In this document: one piece after another, positions 34,310-43,153 of the stretch
Numbering within the stretch: the first letter of the stretch is position 1
Layout of the letters: the number at the start of each line of letters is the position of its first letter
NCBI GenBank assembly: GCA_964474905.1
Contig: CAYYUP010000008.1
Location: 1 to 64,000 of the forward strand
DNA: 64,000 bases
Origin: JADJRG01 sp964474905
GTDB lineage: Bacteria > Myxococcota_A > Polyangia > Nannocystales > Nannocystaceae
Direction of reading: 5' to 3'
Made by a program: the position numbers and the translations under genes
The notes under the pieces: model-generated
What the model saw: the letters and a program-made list of their open reading frames with translations, nothing else
Database searches by the model: none
What the model was told of the DNA's origin: nothing

Positions 34310-35854
34310 TCATTTTTGACCGGGCCGTTGGACCCCTGGCTTCGCGCTCTGAACCGGCGGAGGTGCAGGTTTTTGCGCCCCTGGTGCCTGCGTTCCCGGC
34401 TTTTGTGCCCCGGGTTTCTGCGCCCCGGGTTTCTGCGTTCCCGGCTTTTGCGCCCCGGGTTTTTGCGCCCCGGGTTTCTGCGCCCCAGGTTTCTGCGCTC
34501 CCGGCTTCTGCGCTCCCGGCTTCTGCGCTCCCGGCTTCTGCGCTCCGCCAGCAGGCTTCTTCGGTTCGCTCGCGGCAGCTGGCGTCGTCTCTGCGGCCTT
34601 TGCTGCCGCTGCATCCGTGGCATTCGCCGCCTGCCGCTTCTTGCCGCGCTCCTTGCGTTTGACCTCGCGCTCGATCCCTTTCTTGGCGATCTGCACGTAG
34701 AGATCTGCCTGAGCGATGCTCACCGCCGGCGGGGGCTCAGCCAGGGCGCCCTTGCGCTTGCTCCTCTTTTTCTTCTTTTTCTTCTTCTTTTTCTTGGCAC
34801 TGGCGATGTCATCGCCAGGTCGCTGCCCCGCACCGGTGCCCGCCGCGATCGCGAGTTCTCGGTAGCGAGAGAAGCTGTCGATCGCCTTGCCGAGCCGCGC
34901 ACTCGTATCGAGCCCCGGGTACGGGTCGGCATCCAGATAAAGAACACCGAGGTTGAAGTACGCCTCTGGGTAGCTCGCCCGCAGCTTCAACGCCTTGCGA
35001 ATCGCGACCTCCGCCTTGGCCCAGTCGCGCGCAGCCCGGTAGGCCGAGCCCAGGTTTAGGTGCGCCTTGTAAAACCTCGGGTCGAGCGTGGTCGCGTAGA
35101 GAAAGCAATCGATCGCCGTCTTCGCATCGCCGATCCTCAGGTACTGGGCCCCGAGGTTGTTCCAAGCAGCGGCGTTTTTGTCATCGGCCTCAGCAGCGCT
35201 GCGAAACGACCGAAACGCAGCCTCCTGTTTTTTCGCGGCAAGAAACGCAAAACCCTTGAGGTTGTGGGCCCGAGAGGCATCAGCCGGCAACAATACTTTG
35301 GGATCGATCTGCAACACCGAAGCCGTCACCGCGAGCACCAGCTCATGATTGCCGCGGCGATGAAAAACCTCGGCCATCACCAACATCGCCTCGGCGTTCT
35401 GCTCGTGGGTCATCAGCGCCTCGCGAGCCTGGGCCACCGCTGCGTCGAGCTGACCGCCGCGTAGCGCCTTCTCGGCGGCGGCACTCTTCTTGCGAGAAGC
35501 GGCCATCTTGCGCTTCTCCTCCTCGGGATCGCGGTCGCGGGCACCGGCATTTTTTGTCGTCGTTGTAGCGGGCTTGGCCGCGCCCGTGCCCTTAGCCCCT
35601 GCATTGGGATCCCTGCGAACCACGGCAGGTTCGTCGACGACATTCTCGTCGAGCACAGTTGCCGGCGCCTTGCCTTCGCCCTTGCCCGCCCCCTTGCCCG
35701 CACAGCCACCGCCGCACAGCGCCGCCGCGATCGCAATCGTCAGCAACCGACTGCCCGCGAACTCCCTGTTTATCCCGTTTATCCCGTTTATCCCGTTTAT
35801 CCCGTTTATCCCGCCCATCCTGCTCATCCTGCCCATTCTGCCCATTCTGCTCAT
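34310..35854 (-). CDS. GltE-like TPR lipoprotein with AQKPG repeat tail
   Basis: A 514-residue protein. The N-terminus is MSRMGRMGRM... followed by five Gly-Ile-Asn units from a 9-bp repeat, then a hydrophobic signal with candidate lipid Cys47 or Cys51 (ALCGGGC). About five TPR units fill 110-330 (AAAWNNLGAQYLRIGDAKTA, AHLNLGSAYRAARDWAKA and others). A run of ten lysines lies near 360, and the C-terminus holds twelve AQKPG-type pentapeptides. Start at 35854: GGAGG lies 7 nt upstream, and the ATG overlaps the upstream TPR gene's stop (ATGA) once the artefactual gap is removed. Architecture matches GltE/AglT lipoproteins of the gliding complex. Confidence 0.82.
   Translation of the reverse strand: MSRMGRMGRMSRMGGINGINGINGINGINREFAGSRLLTIAIAAALCGGGCAGKGAGKGEGKAPATVLDENVVDEPAVVRRDPNAGAKGTGAAKPATTTTKNAGARDRDPEEEKRKMAASRKKSAAAEKALRGGQLDAAVAQAREALMTHEQNAEAMLVMAEVFHRRGNHELVLAVTASVLQIDPKVLLPADASRAHNLKGFAFLAAKKQEAAFRSFRSAAEADDKNAAAWNNLGAQYLRIGDAKTAIDCFLYATTLDPRFYKAHLNLGSAYRAARDWAKAEVAIRKALKLRASYPEAYFNLGVLYLDADPYPGLDTSARLGKAIDSFSRYRELAIAAGTGAGQRPGDDIASAKKKKKKKKKKRSKRKGALAEPPPAVSIAQADLYVQIAKKGIEREVKRKERGKKRQAANATDAAAAKAAETTPAAASEPKKPAGGAQKPGAQKPGAQKPGAQKPGAQKPGAQKPGAQKPGTQKPGAQKPGAQKPGTQAPGAQKPAPPPVQSAKPGVQRPGQK
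34367..34546. repeat. 15-bp tandem repeat coding GAQKP (12 units)
   Basis: Twelve in-frame 15-bp units, ten GAQKP and two variants (GTQKP, GTQAP), form the Pro/Lys/Gln-rich tail of the TPR lipoprotein. The chain is basic and extended, perhaps spanning peptidoglycan. Confidence 0.92.
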
Positions 35855-35857
35855 CGC
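35768..35857. repeat. 9-bp tandem repeats at the start of the GltE-like gene
   Basis: Five exact copies of gtttatccc (35768-35812) are followed by five degenerate 9-bp units (35813-35857). On the minus strand they code for the first 30 residues of the TPR lipoprotein, before its signal core. Confidence 0.9.
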
Positions 35858-35901
35858 CGATCCTCCAGCTGGAGCTCGATCGCAGGCTCATGCAGAAGCG
35901 G

Positions 35902-36001
35902 NNNNNNNNNNNNNNNNNNNNNNNNNNNNNNNNNNNNNNNNNNNNNNNNNNNNNNNNNNNNNNNNNNNNNNNNNNNNNNNNNNNNNNNNNNNNNNNNNNN
36001 N
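35902..36001. other. Assembly gap of 100 N, probably artefactual
   Basis: Exactly 100 N. The 55 bases before the gap (35847-35901) are identical to the 55 bases after it (36002-36056). That is what two contigs sharing a 55-mer end look like when joined by a default spacer. Collapsing the duplicate leaves no missing DNA and restores an ATGA overlap between the flanking TPR genes. Confidence 0.88.
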
Positions 36002-36005
36002 CTGC

Positions 36006-39000
36006 TCATCGCCGATCCTCCAGCTGGAGCTCGATCGCAGGCTCATGCAGAAGCGGGTACTCCTCCGGCTTGTAGATGTTGATCCGCTCGCGCGCGCGCT
36101 TGGTCCACTCGCTCTCGACCCCGTACTCGCGACCGCGCTTGACCGTCTCCTCGTAGAGGGGGATCGCCATCGCCTCAAACTTAATCGCAGCGGTCTCGAT
36201 CGCATCTTTGTAAGCGAACCAGGGCTCGCTGTACTGCTTGAGTTCGCGAGGCACTGGCGCGGTCCGCATCTTGATCGCGGTCACCTCAAAGGCGTAGCCC
36301 CGACGGTACATCGCCGCCAGCACCCACTCGATCCGCCGGTAGGGCAGCACCTTGTCGTAGGACTTCGAGGCCTCGACAACCCGGTCAAAGAGCAGCTTCG
36401 CGTTCTTGGTCAGCGCCTTGCCTCGACCCTGGAGTTTAAAGTCCAGAAGCTCCGAAAGCGCGTACTCAGAGATCAAAAATTGAGCCTCGGCTGGGAAATC
36501 CGCGGCCTCGGTCGCGACCTTAATACTGCGAGCGCTGAAGAGCGCGATGCTCTCCTCGTAGGCCCGCAAAGCGCCCTTGCCATCGCCCCTGCGCGCCCTC
36601 GCCTGACCGATACGGAGCTGTGCTTCAACGACCTTCTCAGCCTGGGAAGGGTCGCCGCTGTACTTGCCGACAAAGGCGAGGAACGCCGACTCAACTGCCC
36701 GATCATCGTCGGTCTTGCGCAGCACCTCGGCTGCATCAAACGCGGCCTCTGCCTTCTCTGCCGGATCATCGACGGTGGCCGCGTAGCGCAGGTAGAGTTC
36801 GCTCGATTTTTTGTACTGCTGGGTCGAGTCGAGAAGATCTGCGGCGTTCTTGAGAGCGATCAATCGATGCTCACTCGCAGCAAATGCCTCACCGTCAGCG
36901 AGCAAGAGGTAGGCCCGAACAGCATCGTCGTACTCAAAGAAGCGCACGTGGTTTAGGCCCGATCGCAGCAACGCATCGTCGGCCAGTTCGCTCTCTGGAT
37001 AGGCGGTGTAGATCCGCTTGTAGGCCTCGCCTGCGCTCTTAAAGCGACCGATTTTCTCGTAAGCAACGGCCGCGTTGTTGAGTGCCCGATCGACGTTTGG
37101 ATCCTTTGGCGCCTCGTCGACGAGGGCGATGTAACGGTCGGCCGCGGCCTCGTACTCGGCCTCCTCAAAGAGCACGTTGGCCTCCTCAAAGCGGACCGCA
37201 TTGTTCAAGGTCTTGAGGTCACCGGCGAACTTGATGCTCTCCTCGCCGCTGCCACAGCCCTTATCCAAAAGACGCTGGGTCCACTCGCGGGTGCCGGCCA
37301 AATCGCCGCGCAGCACATAGGCATCGAGGATCGCGAAGCCTGCGCTGATCGCCGCGTTGTCCTCACAGTGCTCGTCGAGGATCCGCACGAAGCGAGCCTC
37401 GGCATCGCTGAAGTGGAAGTAGCGCTGGGAGATCGCCGCCGACTTGTACTTGAGGCTGGCGACCAGCTCGGGGTCGGGACGCAGACCGACGTAACGATCG
37501 TAAGCCTCTTGGAGCGCGAGCTGTTCGGGTGGGATCGCCACGGGCTCGAAGGGACCCTCGGTCTGGTCTTTTTTTGGCATCTCCGGCACCGACATGCGCC
37601 CGGCCTGGATCTCGGCGTCGATGTAAGCCTCGTAAGCAAAGAGCGCCCCCTCGGCGGCGTCGGCCTGCAGGCGGCCCTCTCGGCTCGAGTCGCGAACGGT
37701 GACATAGGCGAGCGCTGCCCCGAGGAACTCACCGCTGTAAAAAAGGCTCTCGGCGTAATCAAAGCGGTACTGGTAGGAACTCGGGGAATCGGGGTAGCGG
37801 CTGAGATAGGCTTCGTAGGCCACAGCGGCCTTGCGGTACTCGGCCTCGGCACCAGGATCTCCAGCAGCTCGCAGCTGCTGCGCCCGCGCGTGACGCTCGA
37901 CCGCAGCCGCCACCAAAGCCTCTTCGACCAACTTCATCGCGCCCTCGATCACATCGGGCTTCGACTCGTTGGCGTAGAACCACTCGGTGCCGCGAATGTA
38001 GTTCGAGGCGAGCGCCTCGCGGCTGCGGAGCACCCCATCGCCATCACGCAACCCCTCGTAGGCCTCGAGGATCTTGCGCTGCAACATCGGCGCGGCGGCA
38101 GCTAACGGCCAACGTTGCAACGCGGTCTCGTAGATCGAGATCGCCTGCCTGTAATCCGAATCGACAGCGGTCAGATCGCCAAGTGCCGCGTAGATCTCGG
38201 GCACATGACGCTCATCGCCGCGATCGCGGTAATCCCTGTCAAGACGCGAAAAACCGAAGACCGGATCAGCATCGCCGTCGCCGTCCCAGTCGTCCTCGAC
38301 GTAGCACTTGGCGATGTAGCGGACCGCGTCGTCGCGCAGGGCCATCGCCCCCTCGGACTCCTTTCTGTCGCGACGGTCATCGGCGTAGCGCACGAAGTCG
38401 TCGAGCTTGCCGGCTGAGTCCGCAAAACGTCGCTGCAGATAGAGCGTCCAGGCCACCCGGATCAGGGCCTCGTCGTAGAGCGGATCGTCGGGATTACCAG
38501 TGGCCTCGATGTAAGCCTCGAGCGCGGGATCTAGCTCGTCAAGATCGTAGTGGAGCTCGCCGATCCGCAGCCACGACTCGGCGACCAGCTTCGAGCCCGC
38601 GCGAATCGGTCGGCAACCGCTGTAGTCACCGGGGCTAAACGCGTCGACCGAGACCAGATTTGAGCCGTCGGCCATCGGTACTCCAAAACGATCGCTGCAG
38701 GTAAGAGCCAAGAGCGCCTGCCGACTCTCGTCGAACTCGTCCTGCTCAAAATGCAAGAGCCCCATCATGTAGAGCGCAGCGTCCAGGTGGGCAAAATTTG
38801 GAAAGCGCTCGGCGACCTCACGGTAGAGACCGATGCTTTCGCGGTAATCGGCACTCGGCGGCAACGGCAACTCGGCGGCCGGCCTCGCAGGCTCGCCCTC
38901 ACGAGCCTCGCCCTTGGGGCCCGCGCTCGCAGCCATGATCAGATCTTCGTAGGCTCGCTCGGCCTCGGCGTAGCGCTCGCTCTCTGCCTCGTAGGTCAGC

Positions 39001-39491
39001 TCGGCCAGGCGAAATGTGATCTCTGCTGTCCACAGGGGATCATTGGAGTGCTTCTTTAAAAATGCCCGGTAACGTTCGATCGCCTGATCGCGAAGCTTGG
39101 CAGCGGCTTTGCGGTGACGCTCGATGCGAAGCCCGTAGCGCTCGCTAAGCTTGCTCCTCGCCTCCTCGGCCTCAAGCGTCAGCACCAGCGCAACAGTATC
39201 CTCAGCGGCCGCGGCCCCCCGCTGATAACGGTTGAAGATCATCTCGAGTTCGCCCAAGGCCTCGAGATCGGCGGGGCCCTCGGGCGCCAACGCCTTCGGT
39301 GCGCGCAGCAGATCACGCTCGCCCTTGCCGGCTTCTTGCCTGGGGATCATCGAGCCAGGTTCACCAGGACGCCCCATCGGCGGCGCCTGTCGCCGCGGCA
39401 ACGCCGACGCTGGTGTCGCAAAGAGGCCGACCACGAGCGACGCGCCGAGCGAGCCGATGCGCAGCCACGAAGGCGGAGAGCGACGCCTCAT
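36006..39491 (-). CDS. GltD/AgmU-like large TPR protein
   Basis: A 1161-residue periplasmic protein: signal peptide (LGASLVVGLFATPASA), then TPR/HEAT-like helical pairs across nearly the whole length (for example AEITFRLAELTYEAESERYA, ESWLRIGELHYDLDELDPAL, LNNAAVAYEKIGRFKSAGEA). It ends INIYKPEEYPLLHEPAIELQ. Size, cellular location and gene order match GltD/AgmU, the large TPR component of the Myxococcus gliding/spore-coat machines. Its last bases, including the stop, are duplicated on the other side of the 100-N gap. The ATG overlaps the upstream TPR gene's stop (ATGA). Confidence 0.82.
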   Translation of the reverse strand: MRRRSPPSWLRIGSLGASLVVGLFATPASALPRRQAPPMGRPGEPGSMIPRQEAGKGERDLLRAPKALAPEGPADLEALGELEMIFNRYQRGAAAAEDTVALVLTLEAEEARSKLSERYGLRIERHRKAAAKLRDQAIERYRAFLKKHSNDPLWTAEITFRLAELTYEAESERYAEAERAYEDLIMAASAGPKGEAREGEPARPAAELPLPPSADYRESIGLYREVAERFPNFAHLDAALYMMGLLHFEQDEFDESRQALLALTCSDRFGVPMADGSNLVSVDAFSPGDYSGCRPIRAGSKLVAESWLRIGELHYDLDELDPALEAYIEATGNPDDPLYDEALIRVAWTLYLQRRFADSAGKLDDFVRYADDRRDRKESEGAMALRDDAVRYIAKCYVEDDWDGDGDADPVFGFSRLDRDYRDRGDERHVPEIYAALGDLTAVDSDYRQAISIYETALQRWPLAAAAPMLQRKILEAYEGLRDGDGVLRSREALASNYIRGTEWFYANESKPDVIEGAMKLVEEALVAAAVERHARAQQLRAAGDPGAEAEYRKAAVAYEAYLSRYPDSPSSYQYRFDYAESLFYSGEFLGAALAYVTVRDSSREGRLQADAAEGALFAYEAYIDAEIQAGRMSVPEMPKKDQTEGPFEPVAIPPEQLALQEAYDRYVGLRPDPELVASLKYKSAAISQRYFHFSDAEARFVRILDEHCEDNAAISAGFAILDAYVLRGDLAGTREWTQRLLDKGCGSGEESIKFAGDLKTLNNAVRFEEANVLFEEAEYEAAADRYIALVDEAPKDPNVDRALNNAAVAYEKIGRFKSAGEAYKRIYTAYPESELADDALLRSGLNHVRFFEYDDAVRAYLLLADGEAFAASEHRLIALKNAADLLDSTQQYKKSSELYLRYAATVDDPAEKAEAAFDAAEVLRKTDDDRAVESAFLAFVGKYSGDPSQAEKVVEAQLRIGQARARRGDGKGALRAYEESIALFSARSIKVATEAADFPAEAQFLISEYALSELLDFKLQGRGKALTKNAKLLFDRVVEASKSYDKVLPYRRIEWVLAAMYRRGYAFEVTAIKMRTAPVPRELKQYSEPWFAYKDAIETAAIKFEAMAIPLYEETVKRGREYGVESEWTKRARERINIYKPEEYPLLHEPAIELQLEDRR

Positions 39492-41861
39492 CGGCTGAGT
39501 TCCTCGGCCATCTCGAGGGCTCGATCGATCTCTCGCCGATCGCGGTCACGTTCGCGTTCGAGGTGCTGCGCCGCCTTTGCCTCGAACTCTTTACGGGCCC
39601 AAGCGACATCCAAAACGCCGACCTCCGAGCGCATCTGCCAGTTCGCGATCTCGCCGGCAACGTCGTTGTAGGTCGCGTGCAACACCCCGCCCAAGGTCGC
39701 TTCGGCGCCGCCGCGAAGCGCCATCAGCTCGCTCTTGATCTGATCGAGATTGACACGCTCTTCCCGCAAAACGCCAAGTGCCCGGGCTAGGCGCGCACCT
39801 GCGGCATCATCGAGCTTGCCCCGGGCTTCGCCGAGCTTGGCCGCGAGCTGCTCGCTTTGCCGCCAAAGCGCGGCACCTTCACTGTCCGGCGTGCTCTTGA
39901 TGATCGCTGCGTACATCGCCGCGAGATAGCGGCGGTAGGCAACCATCGCCACCGCCCGCGCCCCGCGATAGGGGTCATCAAAACGCAGCTCGACCTCGAC
40001 ACCGCCAAGCACCTCCTGGAGCTCGGCGGCCTTGCGAGCGAGCGCGGCCAAGGCCCCTCGCATCTCGATCACCGCCTCGACTTGGGCCTCGCCGAGCTTC
40101 GCCTTGCGCGACGCCGACTCGAGCAAACCGTACTCGGCCGCGGCAACCTGGGCCTCGAGGGCAGCATGTGCTGCCAGCAGCTGCTCGAGAAATTCACCGA
40201 TGCGATCGATGCGACGCTGCGGTGAACGCTGTCTGTCCTCCTCGGAGAGCGGGTGATCGATCGCCGCCCGCAGGCCTTCGCGTCGCTCCTCGAGCTTGCG
40301 GTAGGACTTGATGTCAATCGCCGCCCCCGCGCGGGCACAAAGCCCCTCCATGACCTCGACCAGATCCCACTCAGCACCGTCGAGGGCCGCCGTTTGACCG
40401 CCCAAATCGATAAAAAGGCGGACGCGCTCGGGAGCATCGATCGCCGCTTCCATGCGCGTAAGCTGGGCCCGCAGCTCGACGAGTTCCCGATCAAGCATGC
40501 CGATTGTTTGACCGAGCGACTCGGCTTGGCTCGCCCGCGGCAGGCCCCGAGCGATCGCTACCGACGAACGCGGCACCACAGCGGCGAGATCAAAACCCTC
40601 CATGTCGGCACCGGCGATCGCTGAAAAATAGGCCGCGGGAGCGACCGTCGACGCCAATGCCTGAGCGCGTGCCTCAAAGCCCTTGCTGAGTTCGACGAAG
40701 GCCGCCTCCGCACCGAGCAAATCCCCCTGAAGGATCCGCAGCTTGCCGCCGAGCTGGCGGATCTCTGGCACCAAAGGCCCCTCGGGTTCGATCTCGACAA
40801 GCCGCTCCAGTGCCTGCGTCGCCAGGGCAAATCGATCGGCTCGGATCAACACCCAGGCCGACTCGTACACCGCCGTAAAGTAGTAAGGAGAGGCGCGGCC
40901 GATTCTCCGGTAAGCCTTCAGCGCGCGCTCAAAATCACCGCGATCGTGATGAATCCTGGCGCGTGCGAGCCAGGCGAGTTCGACGACCGCCCGGTCCCGC
41001 GTATTGGCCCGACCGGGACGCGACTTGATGATCGCCGCAAAGCGAGAGAGCGCATCGTCGACATCACCGGCAGCGAGCGTCGCAACCGCAGCCAAATAAG
41101 CCGCTCGCACCCGCCAACGGGCATCGGGTCCCCCTCGACTGAGCGGGATGTCCCTCGGATTGAGGGTATCGAGCTCGGCGATCGCCCGCTCCTCTTCGCC
41201 GCGAAAATGCAGGTAGCGCCCGTAGGCGTAGCGAAGCTCGGCGCCGCGATCCTCCCCAGCGATCGCCTGGACCCGAAGAACAAGCGCGGCCAAAGCTGCC
41301 GTGTCGAGCACCGAGGCCGGCGGCTGACGGGTTACCGGCAGGCCGAGCGCACGCAGGCGACCGCGAAGCTCCGGCAAGGCGCTGAGCCCTGGACGTCTAG
41401 CAAAACCTGGGCGTCGCCGAGGCGCGCCCAGATCGAGGAGGCGAGCGAGCGAGCGTTGGTGGTACCGCACAGCGTCACCGCGCTCGTCCGCGAGGTTTTG
41501 CTGGAAGCACTCCGCGGCCCATGTACTCATGTCTAGGCGGTAAAGCGCCTCCCCCAGAAAAAACCGCGCCTGCAGACCGGCCGGCGCCTCTGGGTAGCCC
41601 TCTGTCAGCTCGAGGAAGCGGATCGCCGCCCGCTCTGGATCTTCGTCGAGGAGCAGCTGCCCTTCGACCAGGCGCTTCGCGTTCTCCTCTTCGCTCTTGG
41701 CAGCAGACGTTGATGCGACCTTAAGCGCTCCCAGAATCGCCTGCTTGGCGTCCTCAAGACGCCCACCCAGGGGACCTAGCTCCGAGCTTCGACCGCCCTC
41801 TGCCTCCTCCGTAAAGAGGGCCTTTCGCCGCGCGGCTTTCTTCTCTTGCTTGTTCTTCTTG
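39488..41861 (-). CDS. GltC-like TPR/coiled-coil protein, 5' end lost in gap
   Basis: About 790 residues of an open frame whose start lies in or beyond the 100-N gap. It begins in a Lys-rich segment (KKNKQEKKAARRK) and has TPR units (ARFFLGEALYRLDMSTWAAE, VVELAWLARARIHHDRGDFE, YESAWVLIRADRFALATQAL). The second half is mostly coiled coil (LDRELVELRAQLTRMEAAI...). It overlaps the next gene (ATGA). By order and content it corresponds to a GltC-type protein. The signal peptide cannot be seen because of the gap, so cell location is inferred from its neighbours. Confidence 0.75.
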
Positions 41862-41961
41862 NNNNNNNNNNNNNNNNNNNNNNNNNNNNNNNNNNNNNNN
41901 NNNNNNNNNNNNNNNNNNNNNNNNNNNNNNNNNNNNNNNNNNNNNNNNNNNNNNNNNNNNN
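41862..41961. other. Assembly gap of 100 N at the 5' end of the TPR gene
   Basis: Exactly 100 N, size unknown. Unlike the first gap, the flanks share no sequence, so DNA is probably missing. The left flank is low-complexity (ttctt-rich, coding Lys). The start codon and signal peptide of the GltC-like gene must lie here. Confidence 0.85.
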
Positions 41962-42014
41962 CGCAGCGACCCGTAACTCTCCGGTGAGCGCAGGCTGCGG
42001 GCCGCATGCTGCTG

Positions 42015-42935
42015 CTACCCCTTTGGCGCCCCGGCCTTGGCGGGCTGAGCCTTACCCCCGCCCGAGGCCTTCGCCGGGCCCTTCGCGCCCTTACCAGTCT
42101 TCTTTGCCGCGGCGTTTGTCGGCCGACCGCCAGCGTCGAGAGTCACTGTCTGCCAGTCGACACTCGGACGATCGCCCATCTCGGTGGTGATGTTGCCGCG
42201 CTCATAACCGACGCTGACGATCTTGATCGAGCCCCGCTGGCCGACCTCCAGATCGTAGGTCGAACTCGCCTGAAAGGTAAACGCACGCAGGTACGAGAAG
42301 GAGCCAACACCTCGCCCCTTGTAGATGAGCTCGATGCCGACGATGTGGCGCCCCGGCGCGAGATTGCCGTCGAAGACAATGATCTCGTCCTCTTGATCGA
42401 GGGCCCCAGAATCATCGCGACGGTCGAAGATCGGCGCGCCGTCAAGGAAGTAGGTGACCTTGGACAACTGAAAGCCGGTGCCCATCAGGTTGCGATGGGC
42501 GAGCAACACTCGAGCCCCAGCCATCGCCCCAGCGAGCACCGTTTCGCGAAGTACGGCGAGCCGCGCCTTCGAGCGAAAGAGCCTGTCCTTTAGGGCACTA
42601 ACCTCAGTGTCGAGTGCGTCGAGTCGCTCGCCGTAGGCCTCGGTTTGGCGTTGGCCGCTAGCCGCCGCGGGCTCGGACTTCGCGAGCGGCACCGCGGGCT
42701 TGGCCGCTGGTTTGGCAGCATCCGCTGCGGCCGCGCTTGTCGTCGCCGGGGCCTTCGCAGCGGCCGGCGCTGCAGTTACGAGACTCGGACTCAACACCAT
42801 CGCAGCGGTACACACGAGCCCGAGCCTGAGCCCAAACCAAGAGCCCCGAGCGCCGCTGATCGAGAGGCGCGATGTCACGACCGGAAGCACGCTCCGCCAA
42901 AGGCGACGCTTTTCCAGTGTGGGGTCCACTAGCAT
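42015..42935 (-). CDS. Secreted coiled-coil/beta-domain protein, first gene of the envelope operon
   Basis: A 306-residue protein with a hydrophobic leader (FGLRLGLVCTAAMVLSPSLV), an Ala/Lys/Pro-rich segment, a short coiled coil (RLDALDTEVSALKDRLFRSK) and a beta-rich domain (LSKVTYFLDGAPIFDRR, LAPGRHIVGIELIYKGRG). The tail is again Ala/Lys/Gly-rich. Such Ala/Lys/Pro-rich proteins are sometimes mis-annotated as dihydrolipoamide acetyltransferase in myxobacteria; no lipoyl or catalytic motif is present. The 28 residues before the leader may not be translated; no ribosome binding site resolves the start. It heads the minus-strand operon and probably is a periplasmic or outer-membrane part of the complex. 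Confidence 0.68.
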   Translation of the reverse strand: MLVDPTLEKRRLWRSVLPVVTSRLSISGARGSWFGLRLGLVCTAAMVLSPSLVTAAPAAAKAPATTSAAAADAAKPAAKPAVPLAKSEPAAASGQRQTEAYGERLDALDTEVSALKDRLFRSKARLAVLRETVLAGAMAGARVLLAHRNLMGTGFQLSKVTYFLDGAPIFDRRDDSGALDQEDEIIVFDGNLAPGRHIVGIELIYKGRGVGSFSYLRAFTFQASSTYDLEVGQRGSIKIVSVGYERGNITTEMGDRPSVDWQTVTLDAGGRPTNAAAKKTGKGAKGPAKASGGGKAQPAKAGAPKG

Positions 42936-43153
42936 CGTCGGAGGCTACCAAGCCGCGGCCAGCGACACCAGAGAAGAGCGGCGAGCGCTACGTTCGCACC
43001 GCAATCGCAGAGAGACCGCGATCGTCGCGAGCAGCCCGTCGGTCGCTCACGCTCGCAAACAGACTTTGACCCTAGCGACTCATTTTACGCGCATGACTCG
43101 AGACGACGAACGACGGACAACTCTCTTCTCTGCCACGGATCGTGCGCCCCTCT

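Noticed and set aside
41962..42007. Start of the TPR gene at 42007 reading through the N run
   Set aside because: The frame across an unknown-length gap cannot be trusted, and the short leading peptide has no signal features.
42015..42935. Dihydrolipoamide acetyltransferase
   Set aside because: Only the Ala/Lys/Pro-rich composition suggests it; no lipoyl motif or catalytic His is present and the protein has a secretion leader.
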